Shown here piece by piece: positions 26,794-35,344 of a stretch of 64,000 nucleotides of DNA. Source of the DNA: Bacteroidales bacterium. Lineage in GTDB: Bacteria > Bacteroidota > Bacteroidia > Bacteroidales > UBA12077. Position 1 is the first letter of the stretch. Each line of letters opens with the position of its first letter. Under the pieces are notes generated by a model. That model worked only from the letters and a program-made list of their open reading frames with translations. It ran no database searches and was not told the DNA's origin. The stretch spans positions 1 through 64,000 of the forward strand of contig JAIORB010000133.1 of assembly GCA_021108325.1 (NCBI GenBank), in the 5' to 3' direction. The position numbers and the translations under genes are program-made.

Positions 26794-27849
26794 TTATGAT
26801 AAGTGAATTAATCCTGAAGAAGAATCTTTTCTGGCTCCAGTTACTGATGATAAACAATTTACCTGATTTTTAAATCTGAGAATTCCCAAAAAAGCAAAAA
26901 TTAGTGCTTCTTTATATTCAATAATATTTTTATCAGGAATTATGATTTCAGATTTTGTCTTTTGTGTTATTAATTCAACTAAGTAACTATTGTAAGCGCC
27001 ACCTCCGGTTATCAGGGTTTTATATTTACTCTCGTTAGGTAATGCTCCGGAAATTTGTTGAGCTATATGTTCATATACAGTACTGAGCTGGTCAATCAAA
27101 GGAACTTTAGATTTTGCAAGAACAGGAATAAATGTGGAATCGAGCCATTCTTTTCCCAATGATTTGGGATAGGGGTGTTCGTAGTAATTAATACTGTTTA
27201 ATTTTTTTAATAGCTCCTGACTTACATTTCCTGATTGTCCTAATTTACCATCTTTATCGAATGTATGATTTAATTTCTGTGCTAAAAAATTGAGAATAAT
27301 GTTAGCCGGACAAATATCATATGCAAGCCGGGTATTGTTTTCACTAAAAGAAATATTTGCGAATCCACCAATATTTAAACAATAGTCATATTCCGGAAAA
27401 AGTAATTCGTCGCCAACCGGAACCAGAGGGGCTCCTTGTCCGCCTAAAGCAACATCTAATGATCTGAAATCAGAAATAGTTGTAATACCTGTTACAGCGG
27501 CAATTTCTGCTCCATCACCAATTTGTAATGTAAGTTTTTTCGCTGGTTGATGAAAAACGGTATGTCCATGCGATGAAACAAAATCAACTGTTTCATTAGT
27601 ATTATCCATAAATTGATTAATGGATTGTCCAATAAATCGACCGTATTCTTTATGAAGTAGGAGTAAGTCTATACCTGATAATACCTGTGCTTTAGAAAGG
27701 TTTTCTTTCCAGTATGCATTATATTCAATTGTTTCCGATTCAAGAATTTCAAATTCCCAGTTATTGTTAAAAACAAACTTACATAAAACAATGTCAAGTC
27801 CATCTAATGATGTGCCTGACATAACTCCAATAACCTGATACGATTGCAT
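26794..27849 (-). CDS. anmK: Anhydro-N-acetylmuramic acid kinase
   Basis: Start set at the ATG at 27849 (MQSYQVIGVMSG). The longer frame from 27897 overlaps the upstream gene and adds 16 residues not seen in the family. Motifs: phosphate-binding GVMSGTSLDGLDIVLCKF at the N-terminus, FVSSHGHTVFHQP, GDGAEIAAVTGITTISDFRS, NIGGFANIS and a C-terminal ITGGGAYNSYLVELI. The enzyme phosphorylates and opens 1,6-anhydro-MurNAc to MurNAc-6-phosphate in cell-wall recycling. It starts one base after the stop codon of the preceding gene, so the two are probably co-transcribed. Length (351 aa) is near the family norm. Confidence 0.95.
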   Translation of the reverse strand: MQSYQVIGVMSGTSLDGLDIVLCKFVFNNNWEFEILESETIEYNAYWKENLSKAQVLSGIDLLLLHKEYGRFIGQSINQFMDNTNETVDFVSSHGHTVFHQPAKKLTLQIGDGAEIAAVTGITTISDFRSLDVALGGQGAPLVPVGDELLFPEYDYCLNIGGFANISFSENNTRLAYDICPANIILNFLAQKLNHTFDKDGKLGQSGNVSQELLKKLNSINYYEHPYPKSLGKEWLDSTFIPVLAKSKVPLIDQLSTVYEHIAQQISGALPNESKYKTLITGGGAYNSYLVELITQKTKSEIIIPDKNIIEYKEALIFAFLGILRFKNQVNCLSSVTGARKDSSSGLIHLS

Positions 27850-27850
27850 A

Positions 27851-28552
27851 TTATTTGTTGTAGTGATCTTGAATGGCATTATGAATTGCACGATCAAGCA
27901 TTAAATAAAGATTGTCTGTTTGTTGATCTTCTGCAGGTAAAATAGTCATTTCAGTATTATCAAATCCTTTAAGTAAATACTCATTTATTGCCAGTGGATA
28001 TTTAGGAGTTGTTACGCCAATCCATTTTGCAACGGGTATAATACCTTCATTATTATATACTGTAATTTCAATACTTAATTGTGGATAAGTAACAGAGTAA
28101 TCAATGTCTTCAAATATTTCGGGGTTTTCATCTTTTTTCTTTTTGGTTAGCGATTCGAGATGAGCCTCAACTTTAAAATAAAATCGCGAATTGCCTTTTC
28201 GTAAAGCTTCCCTTATGTTGGAATTTGGATAGCCATAATCATCATATTTAACATTTCGCATAAAAGTATTAATTGGAAGAATCTCCATTTCAAGTTCTTG
28301 TCCAAGTTTTTCTTTTAGGTTATAGTAAATGATATGAACTAAAATAGCTTTTAATTTTTCATTGCCAGGGTCATTGTATGTTTTAATATTATCAATAAAT
28401 GATTCAAGTTCATTAACTTCCTCGGCAAAATCTTTTGATACTGATAAATTGTAATTAAAAAGGGCAAATTGTTTATTCTTTATATTTTGTGCATAAACAC
28501 TAACACTTAGAAAGAAGACAAGAAAAAATAATACGTATTTTTTAGTAAACAT
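27851..28552 (-). CDS. Hypothetical secreted protein upstream of anmK
   Basis: A 233-residue protein with a clear signal peptide (KYVLFFLVFFLSVSVYAQ) and a soluble mixed alpha/beta remainder that I do not recognise. Segments such as NTFMRNVKYDDYGYPNSNIR and DYSVTYPQLSIEITVYNNEG suggest a periplasmic domain. Its stop codon is separated from the anmK start by a single base, so the two are likely one transcript. That context hints at an envelope or cell-wall role, without direct evidence. Confidence 0.8.
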   Translation of the reverse strand: MFTKKYVLFFLVFFLSVSVYAQNIKNKQFALFNYNLSVSKDFAEEVNELESFIDNIKTYNDPGNEKLKAILVHIIYYNLKEKLGQELEMEILPINTFMRNVKYDDYGYPNSNIREALRKGNSRFYFKVEAHLESLTKKKKDENPEIFEDIDYSVTYPQLSIEITVYNNEGIIPVAKWIGVTTPKYPLAINEYLLKGFDNTEMTILPAEDQQTDNLYLMLDRAIHNAIQDHYNK

Positions 28553-28669
28553 AAGATAAAATTTAGCTTGTTAAAATAACGGATTAATTAAGGTATAGTA
28601 CAAAGTTATAAATTAAACAATTACTTTCTTTTAAAAACTAAATTTTTTTATCAATGGATTCAGTCTAAA

Positions 28670-28751
28670 AACCCTGCCAGAGTTTTACTAATAGATTGCA
28701 ATTTACATTATCTAAATTAAGAGCTTTAACAAAAATAACTCTGGCAGGGTT
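28670..28751. repeat. 82 bp inverted-repeat element
   Basis: Perfect 15 bp arms AACCCTGCCAGAGTT (28670-28684) and AACTCTGGCAGGGTT (28737-28751) enclose AT-rich DNA. The total length equals that of the AGGTGCTAAGCGG element, but the sequence differs. Only one copy was seen in the window. Confidence 0.7.
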
Positions 28752-28818
28752 AGTAATCTGAATTTCTTTTGTTTATACTAACTTGTCAAATGTAAATCAG
28801 CAATAACAAATTATCATT

Positions 28819-30057
28819 TTAAAAATTATATTTAAGTTTTGCATATATCATAGAATTATCCTTGTATTGTCCGAAGCGGCCATCAGAATCTCCAACAAAA
28901 ATATTTGATCCTAAAAGGATTGAAAAACTATCGTCAAAATCGTATGATATTTTCGGACGAATTAAAGCATCATTGTATGTTAATCCAATATATGAGAATA
29001 ATTCAAGATGAAGAGTTTCACGTAATAAATCGTATCTGGCTAAAAATGTCATTGTATTCTCAGCTTCTTCATTTAAAATATTTTTATCATAATCGAGTAT
29101 TGTTTGTTGTATAAACTGTGTGCTTAAGTTTACACCACCGATAATAAAATCTAAGCCGACTAAATAGTGCAAATAATCTTTCTGAATAATTGATTCTAAT
29201 TGTAACGGATCTTCAGTCTGGAAATATTTGCCATTATAGTAAGCAGCTTCTCCGCGTAAGATAATACCTTTAATTTCAGTACTAAAAGAACCTCCTCCAA
29301 CAGATAAACGATGATGTTCAGGAGTGATATTTAATCCTGTTAAAACAGGACTTCCAGATGACATATCAAACTGTTTTTCGACATGCATTGTTGGATAATC
29401 ATCCCAGGTGTATGCTCCCATAATTTCAAAATCAATTTTTGATGTCATAGTTGAGTATTTTACAAATATTTCACTGTTTTCGAGACTTGGGTCTATATCC
29501 TGTTTTGAATAATCAAAACTTGGAGCTACCGGAAAATCAGGTGCTACATACCATATTGAACTTGTAGAAGGAGTTTCTGTAGGAGTAATTATTGGCATCC
29601 AGATAACCTCAAATGTACTATTTCCAATGTAATAGTCGAACTTAGTTGCAATAACTCCGGTTCTTATTTCGTCAAAATCGGGTAAAAGAAATTCGGTAAG
29701 ATTCAAAGGAGAAACAATATCTGTAATAAAAACACCATCGGCTTTTCCCCAAACAACTTGTTGTTTACCAATACGTAAATCGAAATTTGTAAAATACAAA
29801 TCCAGATAAAGTTCTCTTAATCGTAAATCTAAACTATCTGCATTATAATGATAAAGCATCGGATTTGCTTTAAAAGCAATCTTATCTCCTGATTTGGTAA
29901 TATTCAGATTTAGGGTGTTTTGCAGTATAGCAAAATCTCCGTTATCGTATAAAACACCTGTATAGTTCCTTACAAATCCTGAAAGATCGGGATTTTGAGC
30001 TATTGTAAATTGACTTGCTATTAAAAGTAATATCAGTATTAGTCCTTTTGTTCTCAT
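28819..30057 (-). CDS. Outer-membrane beta-barrel protein of MMPL operon
   Basis: Start placed at the ATG at 30057 (MRTKGLILILLLIASQFTIA), which gives a clean signal peptide. In-frame ATGs at 30069 and further upstream are possible. The mature ~390 residues alternate in the manner of an outer-membrane barrel (LDLRLRELYLDLYFTNFDLR, GKQQVVWGKADGVFITDIVS, FEVIWMPIITPTETPS) and end in the aromatic MIYAKLKYNF, an outer-membrane sorting signature. The GKQQVVWGKADG region resembles DUF1302-type porin-like proteins, which co-occur with MMPL exporters and LolA-like proteins. It is the last gene of that operon, so an outer-membrane partner for lipid or hydrophobic-compound export is inferred. Confidence 0.85.
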   Translation of the reverse strand: MRTKGLILILLLIASQFTIAQNPDLSGFVRNYTGVLYDNGDFAILQNTLNLNITKSGDKIAFKANPMLYHYNADSLDLRLRELYLDLYFTNFDLRIGKQQVVWGKADGVFITDIVSPLNLTEFLLPDFDEIRTGVIATKFDYYIGNSTFEVIWMPIITPTETPSTSSIWYVAPDFPVAPSFDYSKQDIDPSLENSEIFVKYSTMTSKIDFEIMGAYTWDDYPTMHVEKQFDMSSGSPVLTGLNITPEHHRLSVGGGSFSTEIKGIILRGEAAYYNGKYFQTEDPLQLESIIQKDYLHYLVGLDFIIGGVNLSTQFIQQTILDYDKNILNEEAENTMTFLARYDLLRETLHLELFSYIGLTYNDALIRPKISYDFDDSFSILLGSNIFVGDSDGRFGQYKDNSMIYAKLKYNF

Positions 30058-30160
30058 TTTATTTATCATGTTTTTGATTTGTAGGTTTGATATTAGCTTT
30101 TCCAAAGTTTTAAACTTTGAAAAAGCTACAAATATTCAATAATCATTAATAAATAATCAA

Positions 30161-30946
30161 TTAAAGTCCTCTCATCATCATTCTTTCAGTGAATTTCGAA
30201 ACAGAAATACCAGTGTTTATTTGCACATTGTCTAACACCATGCTTGTTTTATGATTTTTCTGAACGTTTTTCATTTCCGAATTAGTTATAATCAAAAGAC
30301 CTGAAATTTCCTCGTATTTTTTTATGCTTAATATTTTCAAAAGATCCTCATCTTCATCGTAAAACTCTTTTTTTAATCCGATGAAATTGTCTTTTATAAT
30401 CCATGTAATGGTTTTCGTATACATGTAATCTTCATCTTTAGACACACTTTCAACAACATAGCATTCTTTGCCATCAATGGTTTCTTCACGTAACAATTTG
30501 TGAGTATCATCATCAAGTTTGCGATCACCTAAGTCATCGTAAGTGAAATCAGAACCCATAAAGTAATCACTTTTGCTATCGCTTGAAATACGTTTTGTCT
30601 TTTTCAAAGCAGGTAGATAAATCCACTGGTCATCACTTTTGTCGGAATCATATGACCAACTCATGAAAGATGTATTTTTTACATCTGCAGGCGAAAGAAA
30701 AAACATAATGCTTTTTTCAACTTCACCCATATCTTTTGTGAATTGTTTGATTTTTCGTACTCTTTGATTTCCGCTTTTATTAACAAGTGTCATGGTTAAG
30801 TCAGAAGTCTGATCATCTCCGGTATCACGGTTATAAGCTTTCTCAACGATTTGCTTGCCGGTTAAACTTTGACCCGAAACTTTTGGACTGAATCCTATTG
30901 CAAAAAATATTGCAATTAAAACTGATGTGATTTGTAATTTTTTCAT
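30161..30946 (-). CDS. LolA-like outer membrane lipoprotein-sorting protein
   Basis: A 261-residue periplasmic protein with a signal peptide (MKKLQITSVLIAIFFAIGFSPKVSGQ). The remainder matches the LolA/LppX-like fold family associated with RND exporters: GKQIVEKAYNRDTGDDQTSD, MFFLSPADVKNTSFMSWSYD, DDQWIYLPALKKTKRISSDS, DYFMGSDFTYDDLGDR. Such proteins are thought to carry lipid across the periplasm from an MMPL-type pump. Position between the MMPL gene and the outer-membrane barrel gene fits that chain. A palindromic 82 bp repeat lies between it and the MMPL gene. Confidence 0.9.
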   Translation of the reverse strand: MKKLQITSVLIAIFFAIGFSPKVSGQSLTGKQIVEKAYNRDTGDDQTSDLTMTLVNKSGNQRVRKIKQFTKDMGEVEKSIMFFLSPADVKNTSFMSWSYDSDKSDDQWIYLPALKKTKRISSDSKSDYFMGSDFTYDDLGDRKLDDDTHKLLREETIDGKECYVVESVSKDEDYMYTKTITWIIKDNFIGLKKEFYDEDEDLLKILSIKKYEEISGLLIITNSEMKNVQKNHKTSMVLDNVQINTGISVSKFTERMMMRGL

Positions 30947-30999
30947 AATTTTTTCTCCTTTTATTTTATTTTTTAGATTTTATAGAGTTTTCTCTAAAA

Positions 31000-31080
31000 A
31001 GGTGCTAAGCGGTTATTCTATAAAATGCTTCAAAATTATATATCTTGTTATCATATTGTTGGCTAATCCGCTAAGCACCT
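31000..31080 (+). repeat. 82 bp palindromic repeat, copy 3
   Basis: Starts AGGTGCTAAGCGG, ends CCGCTAAGCACCT, 81 bp. The MMPL gene (minus strand) ends at 31082, so the element starts one base beyond its stop. It lies inside the presumed operon. Confidence 0.9.
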
Positions 31081-31081
31081 A

Positions 31082-33529
31082 TTATTTATTTTTATTTTTA
31101 AAATAGATATTCGATACTTTTAATAATACAAGCATTATGGTTACTGTTCCTACAAAACTTGTAAACATATTAAGCGATACTAATGCACCAAGTTCCCTGT
31201 TTGGAGGAAATACGGAAAATAACAGAACCATAAAGCCTGCAATTACTACAACTGCATTAAAGCTAATTGCTCTGCCTGAATGTGCCATGGTTTTTTGTGC
31301 AACAAGCAACATATCATCTGATTTTGAAGCATTATTGCGATATTGCTCAATAAAATGTACTGCATAATCAATTCCTATACCAATTGCGATACTGGAAAGT
31401 AGTGCTGTTGTAGTATTTAATGGAATATCAAGGAACCCCATGGTTCCAAAACTTATCAATGCAGTAATGGTGATTGGGACGGCTCCGATTAATCCTATTT
31501 TATAGTTTTTGAACATTAACGATAGAAGTACAATTACTATTATTAATGATAGTATTAAGCTCATTATTTGTCCTTCTAATATTAAGTCTGTAAATATTAA
31601 GCCTTTATATCCGCTTCCTGCATAATTCATTGAAATCCCTTGTTTTTCGAAATCCTCTACGTAGGAATCAATTATTGCAATTGCAGAATTTATTGCTTTG
31701 GAGTTATCGCTTTTTAACTGGAAAGTAACATTCAGTTTAGCATAATCGTAATCAACAACTTTATTCAGATTTTCGGGATCGCCCGACATTTCGTAAAGTA
31801 ATAAATACTGTGCTATCATTTTCTGAGCTAATGAATCCTGTGGTTCCGAATCCAGAATTGCTAGTTTAGCGGTCAATTCCTTAGCTAATGAACTCTGACT
31901 TGTTAAATCCAGACCTGCCAAAAGCTGAGCTATTGAATCACGCTCAGCCAAATGCTGGGCTATCAAATACTGGTTATCAGGGATTGCATTAAACTCTTCT
32001 TTATCAGCATTCATTACCTTGTTCATACGTTTGGTATAATCTGTAAGAGTAAAAGAATTCCCAACAACTTCGAGATCATTTTCCAGTTGATCTTGCATCT
32101 GATCTACTAATTTTAATACATCAGGGTTTTTGAAAACATCTTTTTTATCTTCTGAATCTAAAATAAGGTTAAGTGTTGTTGTTCCTCCAAAATGATCATT
32201 AATAAATTTGTCGGTAAGTACAATCTCGCTGTCTTTCTCAAATTTATCAAGGAAACTGGAATTGATCCATATTTTCTGCATTCCAATAATTGATAGAATA
32301 ATAACAGCAGCAGTAATAAATATAGAAACACTTTTACGCTTTATTACTTTTGCAGCAAAACTATAAGCAAGATTAGTTTCTTTGTTTGTTTCATTATTTT
32401 TGGATTTTTTAACTTTAGGTAAGCCAAAAACCATAATACCTGCTGGAATTAATACCAAAGAAAATACCATAGCCATCAATACACCGAAAGCTGTAAAAAT
32501 ACCGAAGTATTTAATTGGATAAACCTGAGATGTAAGTAGCGAAATAAATCCTACAGCTGTTGTAATAGATGTCATTACCACAGGTTTCCACATATGTTGA
32601 AGCATATCGAGTGTTGCTTCTTTTTTTGATGCATCCGGATTTTTACGCAAAAATAGTTGTAAATGACTGTATAAATGTATTCCGTCTGCAACCCCGATAG
32701 CAATTAGCATTACCGGGATCATTGTTGAAACTGCATATATTGGAATATCTACGGCTGCCATGAGGCCAAATGCCCATACAGTACTGAAAAATACAACTGC
32801 CATTGTAAGCAATGTGCTTTTTACGCTTCGTAACATTAAAAACAAAACTAAAGTAATAACCAGCAATACGATTGGCACCATCTTTTTCATATCGGCAGGG
32901 CCAAGAAGAGCCATAGTACCTTCAACAATAGGGCGGCCTGCAACATGAATTTTAATATCATCTGTTTTGTATGAATCTGCAAGAGCAAGTATCTCCTCAT
33001 AAAATTCCTGGGTAAATACATCGTCTCTTATTTCTGCAATTATTACTGTCACTGTTTTATCAAATGATACTAAACGGCCAAAAGTCATTTCGTTATTTTC
33101 AACATTATGTTTTAGTTCATTTAGTTTTTCTTCAGATTTAGGTACACGTTTATAAAAAGCTTTAACATCCATTCCTTCTTCAGTACCAATAATGTTATCG
33201 GCCGTATATAAAGATGTTACATCAGCTTTTTCAATCTCGTCCATCTTCTGCAATCTTTTAGTAAGCTGTTTTAGGGTATCTAAAGTTGCAGTATTAAATA
33301 TTCCATTTTTATTTTCAATGGCTACAATTATGCCATCATTAATTCCAAACCATTCTTCGGCCTGGTCGCTGTAAACAAATGCCGGATGATCCTGTGGCAT
33401 ATACTTATCAAGATCCGTTTCCATTCTTGAATTTTTTTTCATTTGCATGAAAAACATTGCACTAATAATAATAGTTACTGCAAGTACAATCCAAGGTGCT
33501 TTTAATAGTTTCTTTAAAAAGTTTTCCAT
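31082..33529 (-). CDS. MMPL/RND-family exporter
   Basis: An 815-residue integral membrane protein with an RND/MMPL duplicated topology: TM1 (WIVLAVTIIISAMFF), a large periplasmic loop, then a five-helix bundle. The arrangement repeats after ~395 (SVSIFITAAVIILSIIGMQ). Signature helices are IGVADGIHLYSHLQLF and IGIGIDYAVHFIEQYR. A stretch at ~520-590 is rich in repeated AQHLAERDSIAQLLA-type helices in the second periplasmic loop. It is probably a proton-driven exporter of lipids or hydrophobic compounds (hopanoid exporter HpnN-like group). It follows a TetR gene on the same strand and precedes the LolA-like and barrel genes. The substrate is unknown. Confidence 0.93.
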   Translation of the reverse strand: MENFLKKLLKAPWIVLAVTIIISAMFFMQMKKNSRMETDLDKYMPQDHPAFVYSDQAEEWFGINDGIIVAIENKNGIFNTATLDTLKQLTKRLQKMDEIEKADVTSLYTADNIIGTEEGMDVKAFYKRVPKSEEKLNELKHNVENNEMTFGRLVSFDKTVTVIIAEIRDDVFTQEFYEEILALADSYKTDDIKIHVAGRPIVEGTMALLGPADMKKMVPIVLLVITLVLFLMLRSVKSTLLTMAVVFFSTVWAFGLMAAVDIPIYAVSTMIPVMLIAIGVADGIHLYSHLQLFLRKNPDASKKEATLDMLQHMWKPVVMTSITTAVGFISLLTSQVYPIKYFGIFTAFGVLMAMVFSLVLIPAGIMVFGLPKVKKSKNNETNKETNLAYSFAAKVIKRKSVSIFITAAVIILSIIGMQKIWINSSFLDKFEKDSEIVLTDKFINDHFGGTTTLNLILDSEDKKDVFKNPDVLKLVDQMQDQLENDLEVVGNSFTLTDYTKRMNKVMNADKEEFNAIPDNQYLIAQHLAERDSIAQLLAGLDLTSQSSLAKELTAKLAILDSEPQDSLAQKMIAQYLLLYEMSGDPENLNKVVDYDYAKLNVTFQLKSDNSKAINSAIAIIDSYVEDFEKQGISMNYAGSGYKGLIFTDLILEGQIMSLILSLIIVIVLLSLMFKNYKIGLIGAVPITITALISFGTMGFLDIPLNTTTALLSSIAIGIGIDYAVHFIEQYRNNASKSDDMLLVAQKTMAHSGRAISFNAVVVIAGFMVLLFSVFPPNRELGALVSLNMFTSFVGTVTIMLVLLKVSNIYFKNKNK

Positions 33530-33593
33530 CTTTATTTATGTTTGTTAATATTCACTAATGTATATTGTAAAAAAAATCTAAGAAATGACATTC

Positions 33594-34169
33594 TTACTTA
33601 GCCATTTTTAATATTGTTAAAAATAGTTCGTTCCCTTTAACCAGTAAATCGAAGTTGTGTTCTGAATATTTCCACTTACGTACTAACAGGCGAACAGATC
33701 CAAAGAATATTAGAGTAAATGTTTCAATGTCTAGTTCTTCTGAAATTTGTTTTGATTTTTGTAAGTCCCTGAAAACAGAGCTAACTATCTTCTCATTCAT
33801 TGCATGTATCTCGTTCACTTTGTCAGAAAGAAGTTTCTCATTCTGAAAAATTTCTTCAGAAAAAATTACGGATATCAAAGCAGGGTTTTCAATAAATTTC
33901 AAAAATAATTTATTGAAGAATAATTTCAATTTAGTTAAAGGATCAACACCATTTTTGGCAAAAGCTTTTTGATTTTCAATCAGATTTTGTTTAAATGAAT
34001 CTAAAATTTCGTTAAGAATAGCAAATTTGCTTTCAAAATGCCGGTAAATACCAGGTTCCGAAATACCAATTTCTTTAGACAGATTTTTTATTGTAAATCC
34101 TTGTATCCCTTTGTTATCAATCAATTTGATTGACTCTTCAATTATTTGTTGTTGTCTTTCACTTAACAT
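33594..34169 (-). CDS. TetR/AcrR-family regulator of the MMPL operon
   Basis: Start set at the ATG at 34169 (MLSERQQQIIEES); an in-frame TTG lies 12 nt upstream. The N-terminal helix-turn-helix is clear (GIQGFTIKNLSKEIGISEPG, IYRHFESKFAILNEILDSF). The C-terminal ligand domain is diverged, as usual. It is the first gene of the block TetR-MMPL-LolA-like-barrel. A canonical promoter lies 32 nt upstream, so it probably represses its own operon in response to an unknown ligand. Confidence 0.92.
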   Translation of the reverse strand: MLSERQQQIIEESIKLIDNKGIQGFTIKNLSKEIGISEPGIYRHFESKFAILNEILDSFKQNLIENQKAFAKNGVDPLTKLKLFFNKLFLKFIENPALISVIFSEEIFQNEKLLSDKVNEIHAMNEKIVSSVFRDLQKSKQISEELDIETFTLIFFGSVRLLVRKWKYSEHNFDLLVKGNELFLTILKMAK

Positions 34170-34200
34170 TTGTTCAAGCAAGTTAGTTAGTATTCGCTCA

Positions 34201-34232
34201 CAAATATATGACGAGAATTTACTTATTCCAAA
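34201..34232 (-). promoter_or_regulatory. Bacteroidota-type promoter for TetR-MMPL operon
   Basis: On the minus strand TTTG (34229-34232) and TATATTTG (34201-34208) are separated by 20 nt, matching the -33/-7 consensus. The -7 box is 31 nt before the ATG. Confidence 0.7.
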
Positions 34233-34607
34233 TAAAAAGTGAATTATTTTAATTCATGAAGTGCAAGTATCAGTAAGAGAGTATGATAAAATTCAAAATA
34301 TGAATAATTCAGGTTGGAGCAATAAATACAAATTGTAAAATCAGTGATAATAACAATTGCGTAGCAATGATACTATGGTAGAAAATTACCGTAAATAATT
34401 TTGAAGCTGCGTAGCTGCGATAGTTTTCTTTCGTTCTTACAGAACTTTATTGCTAATGATTTCTATTATACTACCATACTGTTGTCCTTAACAGGACAAC
34501 GAATAATTCAAAAATGAAACATATTAAATAGGCTCAGATTAATAGAAACCAATTGTGCTTTTAGGTAATATTAATAAAAGAATGAGAGTAAATTAAACTA
34601 AAAATTT

Positions 34608-34666
34608 CTTGATTTTAGTATTAAAATTTTCTATCTTTGACCAAATGGTTAAACCAATTAGTTTAA
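34608..34666 (+). promoter_or_regulatory. Promoter and near-palindromic operator of second TetR gene
   Basis: CTTG (34608-34611), 20 nt, TATCTTTG (34632-34639) resembles the TTTG-N20-TAnnTTTG promoter. Directly downstream lies TTAAACCAATTAGTTTAA (34649-34666), an 18 bp palindrome with one mismatched pair, 23 nt before the ATG. This is a likely TetR autoregulatory operator. Confidence 0.65.
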
Positions 34667-34689
34667 TAAATTAGTTAAGTATTTAAAAA

Positions 34690-35313
34690 ATGGTAGATCA
34701 ACAAAAAGATACAGAGCAAAAAATTATGGATGCTGCAAAGGAAGTTTTTCAGCAAAAAGGTATGACAGGTGCAAGAATGCAGGAGATAGCCGATAAGGCA
34801 GGCATAAATAAGGCATTGTTACATTATTATTACCGGACTAAAGAAAAACTTTTTGATAAAGTATTTGAGATTGCTTTTTCAATTTTTATTCCAAGGATGC
34901 AGGAGATAATGTTATCGGAGAAACCTGTTTTTGAGAAAATAGAATTTTTCATTGAAAATTATATGGACTTACTTACAAAGCATCCATATATCCCCATATT
35001 TGTAATTAATGAACTAAATAGAAATCCACAAATCCTGGTGAATATCTTTGAAAAGAATATTGATATAAAGGAGAATAAATTATTTGAAAAAATTGATGCT
35101 CAAATTCAGGCTGAAGTTCAAAAAGGTATTATTAAACCAATAGACACAAGAAATTTAATGACTAATGTTATTGGTTTAATTGTATTCCCTATTGCGGCAA
35201 GGCCAATAATTCAGGGGATTATGTTTGAAAATGATAAAAAGCAATATGATGCTTTTCTTAAACAAAGAAAAGATTTTGTTAAAGATTTTATTATTAATTC
35301 AATTAAACCGTAA
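34690..35313 (+). CDS. TetR/AcrR-family regulator of efflux operon
   Basis: A 207-residue TetR protein with N-terminal helix-turn-helix (AKEVFQQKGMTGARMQEIAD, KAGINKALLHYYYRTKEKLF), the form typical of CecR/YbiH-like and other YbhGFSR-linked regulators. It starts at an ATG 23 nt beyond a near-perfect palindrome. It is followed by TolC, HlyD, two ABC ATPases and two ABC-2 permeases on the same strand, so it probably represses this efflux operon. The effector is unknown. Confidence 0.93.
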   Translation: MVDQQKDTEQKIMDAAKEVFQQKGMTGARMQEIADKAGINKALLHYYYRTKEKLFDKVFEIAFSIFIPRMQEIMLSEKPVFEKIEFFIENYMDLLTKHPYIPIFVINELNRNPQILVNIFEKNIDIKENKLFEKIDAQIQAEVQKGIIKPIDTRNLMTNVIGLIVFPIAARPIIQGIMFENDKKQYDAFLKQRKDFVKDFIINSIKP

Positions 35314-35344
35314 CCGGTGAGCTATAAACCATAAGCCATAATAT

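Larger units (their letters stand above)
34182..34689. other. Divergent intergenic region between two TetR genes
   Basis: 508 bp between divergent regulators. It contains both promoters, an 8 bp-stem hairpin at 34481-34500 (GTTGTCCT/AGGACAAC), and degenerate repeat-like text around 34355-34430 (GCGTAGCAATGATACTATGG, GCTGCGTAGCTGCGATAG). No ORF is supported. Confidence 0.6.
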
